Assembly (NCBI GenBank): GCA_023052935.1
Contig: CM041298.1
Location: 117,388,977 to 117,452,976, forward strand
DNA: 64,000 nt
Direction of reading: 5' to 3'
Source of the DNA: Piezodorus guildinii
Taxonomy: Eukaryota; Arthropoda; Insecta; Hemiptera; Pentatomidae
Below are positions 1-10,069 of the stretch, piece by piece. The position numbers and the translations under genes are program-made. Each line of letters begins with the position of its first letter. Within the stretch, counting starts at the first letter, position 1. Below the pieces are notes generated by a model. The model was not told where the DNA came from. It saw only the letters and a list, made by a program, of their open reading frames with translations, and ran no database searches.

Positions 1-297
1 AGCCGTTGTTCATCCTTCAAAGTAAGCGGCCACGTTTCACATCCGTAAAGAACCGTTGGAAGAATAATTGTTTTATAAATTCTAATCTTTAAGTTTTTAG
101 ATAGAAGCCGCGAACTAAGTAACTTAGCAACTGAATAATAACACGCATTTCCCACCTTTAACCGGGACTTTATTTCTTCCTGGATTTCATTTTTTCTAGT
201 TATAATTGAACCTAAATACTTGAATTTCTCTACGTGTTCAAAAGTATGACCTGATACATCAATATCACCAAGATCGACACTGTTTCTGCTACTAATC
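1..297 (-). mobile_element. R-family non-LTR retrotransposon fragment (RT C-terminal part)
   Basis: Read on the minus strand this matches the other R copies at 20386 and 46758. It covers the segment with DISGHTFEHVEKFKYLGS and the following KNLKVRIYKTIILPTVLYG region, which lies after the catalytic part of the reverse transcriptase. The fragment runs off the left edge of the window and stops where a Jockey-A 3' tail begins. It is non-functional. Confidence 0.8.
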
Positions 298-520
298 ATA
301 AATAATAATAAATCATAAATACAAAGTTGGCAAATAAATAAACATCATACAAACAATGGTAACTATATACAATATATATAACTGCTAAGGGGGCTCCAGA
401 CTGGGCTTTTTCCTCAACTTGTGGAAGAAAAAAGCGGAATCCAAGAGATCCTAGCGCCTCTCAGCCGCGTCACTGGTCTTAGCCAGTAGAGGCTGAGTTA
501 GGGCGCAATAGCCACAAACA
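298..520 (-). mobile_element. Jockey-A 3' untranslated fragment
   Basis: The block beginning AAAGTTGGCAAATAAATAAA and the GC-richer block with GCGGAATCCAAGAGAT and GGCTGAGTTAGGGCG recur at 2735-2940, where they are the 3' UTR of a longer Jockey-A copy. Only the UTR is present, so this is a severely 5'-truncated insertion. Confidence 0.65.
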
Positions 521-540
521 TTCTCTTAAAATATTATCTT

Positions 541-640
541 TCCTTTTCGTGTCAGACTTACCACACACAAACACACACACACACTCACACTCACACACAC
601 ACAGACCTTTTTGCGCGACTTGGTTATTTGGACTCAATAT
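541..640 (+). repeat. X-family fragment with (CA)n tract
   Basis: A CA-rich tract (about 559-602) is followed by CAGACCTTTTTGCGCGACTTGG, the sequence that follows the CA tract in every X copy (compare 15934-16000). Both ends of the element are missing. Confidence 0.65.
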
Positions 641-1587
641 GATGACATATCATATCAATATGATAACCCCCTGATTAGGGGCCAAATAATATGTTAGTTA
701 AAAAGGATTGTTTCTTGATTGTTTAATTATTTATAAATTTTTGATGACTCACATATATTTACTCTAACGATTCTTTAAAAATTCTTAAATTAATTTTAAG
801 AACAGAGGTAAGCGCTAGTGCTTTTTTGCGCTCGAAATTGTTTTGTTTTTTATTTTACTACCCGAACCAACATAACGTGATAAGTAATCTTAGAACGAAA
901 TGAAATTAGACAAGGTAGATATTCCAGAGATAATTAAAATATACACCCTAATATAACTCTACTGCATATCTATAAAATGGTATAATAATTATAATTTTTT
1001 TATGTATGATAAAATATAAATTAGTATGTACGATAACTTGCAACGTTGAAAGCCTCTCTTTTTTCCGAAAAGAGATTGATTCTCTTCTTTTTTTCTTTTT
1101 TTTTTCACAATGTTGCAACATCCGAATTCATTTAAAAAATCTAATAAAGTAAATCTGGATTTCATCATACAATAGATATTAATTTTCCATCAGGCATTAT
1201 TAACACTTTGAAATATTTCTTTTGATCTGGTAGTTAATTAAATGCATTCCCATTTTCAGATACTTTTCAATATATTTTTTATTAAGGATACTCTTTTATG
1301 TTTTTAGCATAGCTTTTTAATTCCCTTCTATTACTTTTTTTCTTTCATATATCTTTTATTTCGAATGATGCGACAGACCGTTTGGGCACTTCGCCGTGCG
1401 TTGTAAAATTCCACGATTCTCGATTATACTTTATATGGTCATAACTACTTACGCCTATTTTCGTAAGTGGCTAATAGTTGGCTGACGGACCTAACATATC
1501 CGATGAAGTGACAGAAAGTTGATCCTTTGTCGAATTCTTGGAAAAGTCCATCCGGGGCTTGATATTCGAATTCATAACCTTTAGGAT
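641..1587. other. AT-rich stretch without recognised gene
   Basis: AT-rich DNA with homopolymer runs (T-rich near 1080-1110). I see no coding potential and no clear similarity to the repeat families elsewhere in the window. Confidence 0.5.
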
Positions 1588-1860
1588 AGTGGTTAGCATA
1601 AAAGCCCCCTCTGGCCAAGGTTCTGGGTTTAAACCCACAGGTCGCCCTAGAATGTTTTAAGGGAAGTAAATATCCTTAGTTATGCATGCCGTCCATCGGA
1701 GGGAACGTTAAAAGGTTGTCCCGAGCTTGTGCGATGTCTGGTACTCGTTAAAGATCCCTGTCCTAATTAAACCTGGTTAGGCAAAATTAAGGACTCCCAC
1801 GTCCGATTAGCCACACTAGCATAAAGGAACGTTAAATAAAAACATAAACAAATAAATAAA
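1588..1860 (+). mobile_element. tRNA-derived SINE
   Basis: The head carries an A-box-like TAGTGGTTAGCATAA and a B-box-like GGTTCTGGGTTTAAACCC, as expected for an internal RNA polymerase III promoter taken from a tRNA. The body (TCGCCCTAG, GGAACGTTAAAAGG, TGGTACTCGTTAAAGATC) recurs at 14590, 33820, 40646 and 43755. The tail is AT-rich (AAATAAATAAA). SINEs are non-coding and depend on a LINE reverse transcriptase; which LINE is the partner is not visible. Confidence 0.75.
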
Positions 1861-1869
1861 TCATACTGA

Positions 1870-2175
1870 CTAACGTATTCCATATACACCGAACCAAATT
1901 CGATTGACTTAAAAAGAGTTTCACGATAAACTACATGTAAACATAAATAAACTTGTCCAAACTACACTATAACTGATCTGCCATTCATAACTAGACGTAG
2001 ACTGAAAAGGAGTTGGATGAGGGACCTCCTAGCTTGAAAAAAAAAAAATTGTTTTTGAATTTCAGGAGGATGCACCATTGGGTGCTGTATTTTTATTGCC
2101 TAACCATGCTATGTGATAGAAGAACACATTTGTTTGTTACATTTTTTATTAAAAGTGCTAATAAAATTTAAAAAA
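1870..2175 (+). mobile_element. Jockey-C 3' end fragment
   Basis: The reading ITRRRLKRSWMRDLLA at about 1985-2035 and the following UTR match the 3' end of the Jockey-C copy at 9916-10090 (opposite strand). Only the last codons and UTR survive. Confidence 0.7.
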
Positions 2176-2515
2176 ATAAATAAAAAGATACTATGAGATT
2201 TATTTTCATCTTTCATTGTTTCGGATGGAACTCTCAGTTTTTTTTGTTTTTTTTTAATACGAATCCATTGAGTATTCAATTGCGCATTTTAAATATTCAT
2301 GTAAGTAATAGCGTTTGTCTTCGGGGAATATCAAAAGAAACGAGTTCCGGAGGAAATAGGAAAATATTTTAGATTAAATATTTTAGATCTTAGATCTTCT
2401 TAGAGGTAGAAGTATTTCTACTTTTTGTTTTTAACGTAAATTAATCTTTTTAGAAATAAGGTTTTTATAAGTTTTTCTTTTATTTTATTGAGAATGATTA
2501 TATGTTCACGTCGTA
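2176..2515. other. AT-rich stretch, nothing recognised
   Basis: No ORF or repeat match was recognised between the Jockey-C fragment and the Jockey-A tail that begins near 2516. Confidence 0.4.
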
Positions 2516-4975
2516 AAATTAATTTTTTTTTTTTTTATTGAGATATATTACAATTTGTTACAAAATGAACAATAATAATATTGATAAGAGACCACATTCA
2601 TACTATATATACAGAAAATAATAATAATGGTCAAATTACATAAAATAGAGCATAAATAAATTCATATATATACAATAAAATAATAATAATAAATAAAAAA
2701 CAAAACAAATCGAAACAAAACCTATTATTGAGATAAATAAAAAGTTGGCAAATAAATAAACATCTTACACACAATCATAACTATATACAATATATACAAT
2801 TGCTAAAGGGACCCCAGCAAGCGCTTTTCCCTCCACTTGTGGAGGAAAAAGCGGAATCCAAGAGATTCCACAGCCTCTATCTCAGCCGCATCACTGGTCA
2901 GAGCCAGTGGAGGCTGAGTTAGGGCGCTGTAGCCACAAATATACCGTACATGAGTGGTGGATCTAACCAGTGTCAGAACTCCAGTTTAAATGTTTACAAT
3001 AGGTCTCGTGGCCACTGCCGTTTCAATCTTCGAGGAGGATTGTAGGGATGGGTGGTGCTGGATAGGGATTGCGCTAGAGGGTTAGGATGATGACTAATGT
3101 TCTGATGAAATTTGGAAAATTTGGATGGTACCAGGTCTAAAACAAACGTAATATTAAGGTCATGGTGTAGGGTACAGTTGGTAACATAATAAGGAGCATT
3201 AACTATTGTTCGGAGGACTTTGAATTGGAAGGATTGGATGCGTTTGATGTTAGAATGTTTAGCTGTTCCCCACAGTTCAAGTCCGTAGGTCCATATAGGT
3301 TTCAGTACTGTCTTGTATATTAGTAATTTGTGGTTAACTGTAAGATGAGATTTTCTGTTTAGTAGTCTGTATAACTGGCCGAATCTGCGGTTGAGTTCTT
3401 TTCTTTTTAGTCTTGTATGTGGGTTCCACGTCAGTCTTTTGTATAGTAAAAAGCCGAGATACCGGACTGTGTCTGAGGAAGGAAGCGGTATGGAATTGAA
3501 ATTAACCGTTGGACAGGATTTGCGTCGAAGGGTGAATGTGACGTAAGTGCATTTGCTATCGTTCACCTTAATGCGCCAAGCATTGCACCAGTCTTCGACA
3601 AGGGAAAAGTGCTTTTGGAGATTTAGCGATGCTGCTTAAGGATCGGAATTGGATGACAAAATAGCGGTATCATCAGCAAATGTTGCCAGAAAGGTATCGG
3701 GATCGGTAGGGATATCGGCGGTGAAGAGGATGTAGAGGACGGGTCCTAAGACGCTGCCTTGAGGAACACCGGCCTCAACAGTATAATGTTTGGAAAATTC
3801 GAAACCACTGCGAACTCGGAAGGAGCGGTTTGATAAATAGGATCGGAGGATTAGGTATAAGGATTGAGGTAAATGGGTTTTGAGCTTAAAGAGCAGTCCC
3901 GGGTGCCACACCCGGTCAAAAGCTTGAGCTATGTCCAGAAAGGCACCCGAACAATACTCCTTGCACTCAAGGGCGGAGGAAATGTGGTCTACAACTCGGA
4001 GTCCTTGGTGAACCGTGGAATGTTGGGGACGAAATTCAAACTGATGTGAAGAAAAATTGTGAAATTTGGCTAGGATTCGTTTTAATAGGAGTTTTTCGAA
4101 GATTTTGGAGAGGATCGGGAGCAGGCTAATAGGTCTGTAAGATGAAGTGCTGTGGGAAGGTTTGCCTGGTTTTAGGAAAAGGATGATAGTTGAATGTTTC
4201 CATGTGAGAGGGAAATAGGTAGTGCGTAGGATACAGTTATAGAGATATGCAAGAAATGTAATGGCTTTGGGAGGAAGTTGTCTTAAGATCTGAGGAGTAA
4301 GGGGGTCTTATCCTGGGGATTTACGGAGAGGAAGCTTTTTAAGAAGATATTTAACCTCAGATGGATTAACTGCTTTAGGTGGTAAGGATAGTGGTATTGG
4401 TGACATAAGGAACTCTTCAACTGTTGCAGTATGGGTTGGATTGAGCTCAGAACGAGGAGTGAAAACTTTGGAAATTTGCTGTGCGAATTCCTCGGCTTTA
4501 TCCTTGTCGGAAGCAGCCCAGGAACTATCACAGCGCCGGAGAGGGTGGGAAATGTTGTGGGATTTTAGAATTCTCTTCGTGACATTCCATAGGGAATTGT
4601 CACGAGTCGATAGAGAGGAGAGATAGGAATTGTAAGATTGGGAACGGAATATCGCCAACTCCCGCTTTAATTTTCTACAAAGAAAGTTGTAAGAGCGGCG
4701 TTCTTCTGGGTGGCGGGTGCGTTGCCATAATGATCTGGCTCGGCGTTTGGTGTTGATGAGGTCCTTCAGGTGTTGTGGTAAATAGCTTTTGTTAGAAATT
4801 CTTTGGGATTGTTTGGGAGAGGAGGCAGTCCAGGCAGCTTGTTGAATCGTGTTTGTAAAGGAATATACGGCATCATCAAGGTCAGTTTGGGTTTTGAGAG
4901 GTACTCTGAGGTCAAAATCATTGGTGAGGATTTCGCGGAAGAGGTTCCAGTTGACAGGGCCTCTAAAAATTTAAA
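2516..4975 (-). mobile_element. Jockey-A non-LTR retrotransposon, 5'-truncated and decayed
   Basis: On the minus strand this holds the reverse transcriptase and the 3' UTR of a Jockey-clade LINE. RT pieces lie at 4658-4308 (fingers), 3911-3636 (GVPQGSVLGP and the FADDTAILS catalytic box) and 3566-2994 (thumb and C-terminus ending in LKRQWPRDLL). They sit in different frames, so several frameshifts and stops break it. The 5' limit matches the point where the endonuclease ends in the full copy at 36054-40629, so ORF1 and the endonuclease are missing. The 3' end is a T-run on the plus strand, the poly(A) of the insertion. It is an inactive relic. Confidence 0.88.
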
Positions 4976-5412
4976 TTAAGAGCGGTTTTTTTTGAAATTT
5001 GTTTTCGTTTTGGGTTATACATTTACAGATTTACAAGAATTAGCAGTGAATAGTGGACTGAGGTGGGGAGACCCGCTATCACCTGTTCTATTTAGTCTAG
5101 CTTTGGAAAAAGCTATAAGGGCAATACGAACCAACCCTAACGGAACAATTTATAATCGCCTCACACAGCACTTGGCATATGGGGATAATGCGCTCATAAT
5201 AAAATAATATAATGCGCTGTACTTGCAAGAGCTTTCGAAGAGTTTGAAAGGGAAGCGGCGGAAGTGATACTTCAGGTTAATGAAGGAAAAACAAGATATA
5301 TAAAAACATCCAGGAACCACCTACTGGAATACCACGACCTGCAGAACGGTGAACGTCGCACAGTGAGCAATATGACCGATTTAGGTGAAAAAATTATGAA
5401 ACTTGTCTATAT
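4976..5412 (+). pseudogene. S-family (RTE-like) reverse transcriptase, 5' piece
   Basis: The segment 4992-5207 reads LRWGDPLSPVLFSLALEKAI and HLAYGDN, the RT palm motifs with the catalytic YADD box altered to YGDN. Coding similarity continues in another frame to about 5385 (LQVNEGKTRYIKTSRN). The gene stops at the TTAA of an inverted-repeat element. Its continuation appears at about 6015 and after the 24-bp array at 7663. The N-terminal part and endonuclease are missing, and the catalytic residue change plus frameshifts make it inactive. Confidence 0.8.
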
Positions 5413-5416
5413 TTAA

Positions 5417-5508
5417 CCTTTGGGGTCCCAGATTACGGAAAAAAATATAAGAAAAAAATATAAAAACTAATTAATTTTTTAACACGATTGGCGAGCGCAC
5501 AGCAAAAA
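5417..5508 (+). repeat. Left terminal inverted repeat
   Basis: It pairs with 8398-8489. The first 22 bases are identical to the inverted right end; identity then falls through an A-rich stretch and rises again over GATTGGCGAGCGCACA. Confidence 0.75.
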
Positions 5509-6014
5509 ATTATGTATCACTCAAATCGCAAAAATCCTTTGTAATATCTAAAGAGCAGAAGGATTGGTAAAACAAATCCTACAAACTAATTCTTGGGGTA
5601 ACTTGGGGGTTATATAGTTCTTCTTTATTGAATAATAAGGGCATACATTTACAAATTGCTAAATTAACTCTACAGGTCAGATTTCAATGTATATTCCATA
5701 ACGAGTTTGGAAATATAATGTCGTACCTGTCTCAGCAATGTCCATTGTTAAATAAAAGCAAAATGACTTTGCATTAAATACACTTTGAACACAATAAATG
5801 ACCATCGTGTAAAGATAATCCACTGCCGGTTATTAGGCACTTTTGTGAACAGGAATGATTCATTCATTTATTATTTATTTGTAAACACGGTGTGATGGGA
5901 AATATTAGTATTAAGGATCTTGCCAACTAATAATAAAAAGGTTAAGCACTGGAAAATTCCAAACTTTTGACTTGTCTTTTGTCCACTTAAATTGGTGATA
6001 TTGCTCACTGGGCG
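5509..6014. other. Unassigned interior sequence next to the left inverted repeat
   Basis: AT-rich with a weak, stop-interrupted reading on the plus strand. At 5985-6018 it carries an inverted, imperfect copy of the S coding segment seen at 5353-5385 (around GTGAGCAATAT). Confidence 0.4.
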
Positions 6015-6040
6015 CCGTTTTAAAAGTACAGATACCTTCA

Positions 6041-7662
6041 AGTACCTAGGATCTGTTATTGTATAGTACCTAGGTTCTGTTATTGTATAGTACCTAGGTT
6101 CTGTTATTTTATAGTACCTAGGTTCTGTTATTGTATAGTACCTAGGTTCTGTTATTGTATAGTACCTAGGTTCTGTTATTGTATAGTACCTAGGTTCTGT
6201 TATTGTATAGTACCTAGGTTCTGTTATTGTATAGTACCTAGGTTCTGTTATTGTATAGTACCCAGGTTCTGTTATTGTATAGTACCCAGGTTCTGTTATT
6301 GTATAGTACCTAGGTTCTGTTATTGTATAGTACCTAGGTTCTGTTATTGTATAGTACCTAGGTTCTGTTATTGTATAGTACCTAGGTTCTGTTATTGTAT
6401 AGTACCTAGGTTCTGTTATTGTATAGTACCTAGGTTCTGTTATTGGTCTTGCAACTAATAATAAAAAGGTTTAGTATTGATGAAATTCAATTTATGACTT
6501 GTCTTTTGTATGTAATTGGTGATATGTCACTAGGTCGTTTTGTAAAGTACTAGGTACTTAGTAGTACTTAGGTTCTGTTATTGTATAGTACCTAGGTTCT
6601 GTTATTGTATAGTACCTAGGTTCTGTTATTTTATAGTACCTAGGTTCTGTTATTGTATAGTACCTAGGTTCTGTTATTGTATAGTACCTAGGTTCTGTTA
6701 TTGTATAGTACCTAGGTTCTGTTATTGTATAGTACCTTAGGTTCTGTTATTGTATAGTACCTAGGTTCTGTTATGTATAGTACCTAGGTTCTGTTATTGT
6801 ATAGTACCTAGGTTCTGTTATTGTATAGTACCTAGGTTCTGTTATTTATAGTACCTAGGTTCTGTTATTGTATAGTACCTAGGTTCTGTTATTGTATAGT
6901 ACCTAGGTTCTGTTATTGTATAGTACCTAGGTTCTGTTATTGTATAGTACCTAGGTTCTGTTATTGTATAGTACCTAGGTTCTGTTATTGTATAGTACCC
7001 AGGTTCTGTTATTGTATAGTACCAGGTTCTGTTATTGTATAGTACCTAGGTTCTGTTATTGTATAGTACCTAGGTTCTGTTATTGTATAGTACCTAGGTT
7101 CTGTTATTGTATAGTACCTAGGTTCTGTTATTGTATAGTACCTAGGTTCTGTTATTGTATAGTACCTAGGTTCTGTTATTGTATAGTACTAGGTTCTGTT
7201 ATTGTATAGTACCTAGGTTCTGTTATTGTATAGTACCTAGGTTCTGTTATTGTATAGTACCTAGGTTCTGTTATTGTATAGTACCTAGGTTCTGTTATTG
7301 TATAGTACCTAGGTTCTGTTATTGTATAGTACCTAGGTTCTGTTATTGTATAGTACCTAGGTTCTGTTATTGTATAGTACCTAGGTTCTGTTATTGTATA
7401 GTACCTAGGTTCTGTTATTGTATAGTACCTAGGTTCTGTTATTGTATAGTACCTAGGTTCTGTTATTGTATAGTACCTAGGTTCTGTTATTGTATAGTAC
7501 CTAGGTTCTGTTATTGTATAGTACCTAGGTTCTGTTATTGTATAGTACCTAGGTTCTGTTATTGTATAGTACCTAGGTTCTGTTATTGTATAGTACCTAG
7601 GTTCTGTTATTGTATAGTACTTAGGTTCTGTTATTGTATAGTACCTAGGTTCTGTTATTGCT
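6041..7662 (+). repeat. 24-bp minisatellite in two blocks (6041-6443 and 6560-7662)
   Basis: The unit is 24 bp and contains the palindromic CCTAGG followed by TTCTGTTATTGTATAGTA. There are roughly 16 units in the first block and about 45 in the second; most are identical, with a few single-base variants (CCCAGG, lost or gained bases). The first unit is in frame with the S reverse transcriptase and reads KYLGSVI, and the last runs into its continuation at 7663. In that frame every unit contains a TAG stop. The long FCYCIVPR ORFs of the array are by-products of a 24-bp period, not genes. Confidence 0.95.
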
Positions 7663-8215
7663 GATCACAATAATACGAAAGAAGGAGTAAATGCGAGGCT
7701 GTCTGCAGGTAACAAGTGCCTTTTCGCCAAACCAAAAATATTTAACACATATTTAATTAAATATTTAAAAAATATTTAAGTTCAAAAATCTTTTAAGAGA
7801 TGCAAAGGTGACGATATATATGATAAAAGATTCTGAGACCAACAGTTACTTATGGCAGCGAATCCTGGGTATGAAAGCTAAAGAAAATGGCTCTTGACGA
7901 TCAAGAAAGAATAATGAGCTCCGTACAATGTATGAGAAACCAGACCTGGTCGCCCTTAGATTGCCTAAGATGGCTCGGATATATAGAAAGGATGCCAGAA
8001 ACTAGGATTCCAAGACGACAACTTCTTAATGGCAAAAAATGGAGAAAAATAATACAGTTGAAGGCCAAGAGTGAGATGGTTGGATGACGTCGAGGAGGAC
8101 CTCAAGTTGCTTGGAGTAAGGAGATGGAGGACTGGAGCCAAAGACAGGAATGACTCGCTAGAAGTTCTTGAGGAGGCCCGGGTCGTTGTAGGACAACCTT
8201 AGTAAGTAAGTTTGG
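7663..8215 (+). pseudogene. S-family (RTE-like) reverse transcriptase, 3' piece
   Basis: Right after the array the reading resumes as NTKEGVNARLSAGNKCLFAK, then LDCLRWLGYIERMPETRIPR and VRWLDDVEEDLKLLGVRRW, with the stop near 8200 after VVVGQP. This is the C-terminal region that follows the RT in RTE-like elements. Frameshifts separate the pieces (7887-8087 is the longest open part). It is the downstream half of the gene that begins at 4976. Confidence 0.8.
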
Positions 8216-8397
8216 TTATACATACTTTTTTTCAGACACAACACTCCGAATCAAAAGTTTTGTAATCTATAATTTGAAGATTTCCTAAATGATATAAAAT
8301 ACATCTATTAGCAGGTTTCAGCAACTCTGAGCCATAATTAGATTTTACCCGTATTCTAGGACTTTAAGTTTAAGATTTAGGCAAATTAATTTTATGT

Positions 8398-8489
8398 TTG
8401 ATCATTGTGCGCTCGCCAATCGTATCAAATACTTAATTAGTTTTTGTAATTTTTCTTTTGATTTTTTCCGTAATCTGGGACCCCAAAGG
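8398..8489 (-). repeat. Right terminal inverted repeat
   Basis: Inverted partner of 5417-5508, followed directly by TTAA. See the element entry for the two possible interpretations. Confidence 0.75.
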
Positions 8490-8689
8490 TTAAATATTTA
8501 CAAGTTTCAGATTTTATAAAATAAAAAACAGGGACCTATTTTTGTAGCAACACCAGTCTATTATATCCTTAAAAGGGTTTTAGTGTAGCTTTGCTAGAGG
8601 GAAAGGGATTAAAAAAAAAATTACTCCGTATCATACTGTTGCTGATTGATCAATAACTATTCGGTTAGGAATAGATTGAGATATAGATA

Positions 8690-9060
8690 CATTAAATAAA
8701 TAGATTTTTTTATTATATAATTCATAGAAATTTCTCTTTTTTATAAATTTATTAATAAATAAATAAATCAATTCATATCTCCTAACGTTTCGAGGTCCAT
8801 GACTGTCCAATCTTCAGAAATATTGTTAAAAACTAAAAACAACAATTTCATATTACACTTAAAATTTCAATTCTATTATCAACATTTAACAATCATAATC
8901 TTATAAATATTTTTTTCTATTTTAAAATTACTTGTATTTTTATTATATTTTTTCCAATTACAATTTTTTATATTTTTTCCGATTCCGAATTTCCATAGTA
9001 TAATGGAATACATGAAATACATGTAATGTTTATCAAATTTATTTTCATCTATTTTATAAA
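8690..9060 (-). mobile_element. Penelope-like element fragment with hammerhead-like core
   Basis: On the minus strand this AT-rich segment holds CTGAAGA and GAAACGTT bracketing 19 bases (8784-8817), the same arrangement as in the PLE pieces at 34937, 52384 and 54223. No coding part remains. Confidence 0.5.
8784..8817 (-). ncRNA. Degenerate hammerhead-like core
   Basis: The minus strand reads CTGAAGA and GAAACGTT with 19 bases between them, but stem II pairs poorly (TTGGAC versus GGACCTC). Probably a decayed copy. Confidence 0.4.
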
Positions 9061-9177
9061 ATCATCATTATAATATACAATTTTCTTTCACTTACTATAT
9101 ATAGTAATAGTGTATTTTCAACGGAAATACACGTTTTAGGGTCCCCTGAGTCCAAATAACCAAGTCCCGCAAAAAGG

Positions 9178-9202
9178 TCTGTGTGTGTGTGTGTGTGTGT
9201 GT

Positions 9203-9236
<34 letters not shown>

Positions 9237-9256
9237 CTGTGTGTGTGTGTGTGTGG
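9178..9256. repeat. (GT)n microsatellite inside X
   Basis: An almost pure GT tract interrupted by two CT dinucleotides. It sits at the same internal position as the CA/GT tracts of the other X copies. Confidence 0.95.
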
Positions 9257-10069
9257 TAACTCCCGGGCGGAAACGGTAAGTCCTATGAAACTGAAATTTC
9301 ATATTTAAGACAACTATACGCCCGAGACGTGACAAAACTTTTTTCATCAAAATGAGCCTAACAGAAGAGGCACTTTATACCATGCATTTTGCATCTTTTT
9401 TCGATTTTCTTAAAAACGGTTCCGACGATTTTGATGAAACTCGCTATATCGATGTAAAATTTAAGGGGCTTTAATATCATGTAAGTTTTATTAAGATAAA
9501 AATGGTTTGACAGGGCTTTAATGCCGATATTTTAAATTTTCTTCCCCTAAAGTACCTTTAATTTTTTAGATTCAATAATAATTTCTAGATTATCTTGTTA
9601 ACGCTGATGAAAAACTGGTAAATATATAAATTGAATAAATTCGATACCCAACTAAAGGAGAAAACAGAAAAAATATTTTTTTAATGTAATTTTTCATTTT
9701 TGAACATAAGAGCAGTAATATACATGTATGATATACCATTGGAAAGCTAAAGATTTTAGAAAAATTATCATCTCATACACAAGCTTTTAAAAGTTAATAG
9801 AGAGTGATGAAATGAACATAAAACTAACTGATTATTTTAGATAATAATATAATAGATTTTTAAATCAAACACATGTTTCTATAGAAATTTAATTTAATTA
9901 ATTCCTTAATAATTTTTTTTTTTTTTTTTTTTAACTTAATATTTTTATTTGCACCTGTATATGTTACAATCAGCAAATGAGTTATATATGATAAACATAG
10001 CATGGGTTGGCATGAGGGAGATAGTACCCAGTGGTGCATCCTCCTGACATTCAAAAACAAACTATTTTT

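Larger units (their letters stand above)
5417..8489. mobile_element. Possible TTAA-flanked element (piggyBac-type ends)
   Basis: The sequence after TTAA at 5413-5416 starts CCTTTGGGGTCCCAGATTAC. The same sequence, inverted, ends at 8489 and is followed by TTAA at 8490-8493. Similarity between the ends extends about 90 bp, through a shared inverted GATTGGCGAGCGCACA. A TTAA duplication and ends starting with CC are typical of the piggyBac superfamily. No transposase is recognisable. The interior holds the 24-bp array and the rest of the S reverse transcriptase, so this may be one composite element or the outer ends of two separate MITEs. Confidence 0.6.

Noticed and set aside
6041..7662. CRISPR-like array
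   Set aside because: Repeats are contiguous without unique spacers, in a eukaryotic transposon context.
6988..7664. Open frames of FCYCIVPR repeats (73 and 161 codons)
   Set aside because: They arise from the 24-bp period of the minisatellite and are not in the frame of the S reverse transcriptase.
9054..9350. 98-codon ORF with a Thr/His repeat (also 15837-16085)
   Set aside because: The Thr/His repeat is translated CA microsatellite inside the non-coding X repeat.
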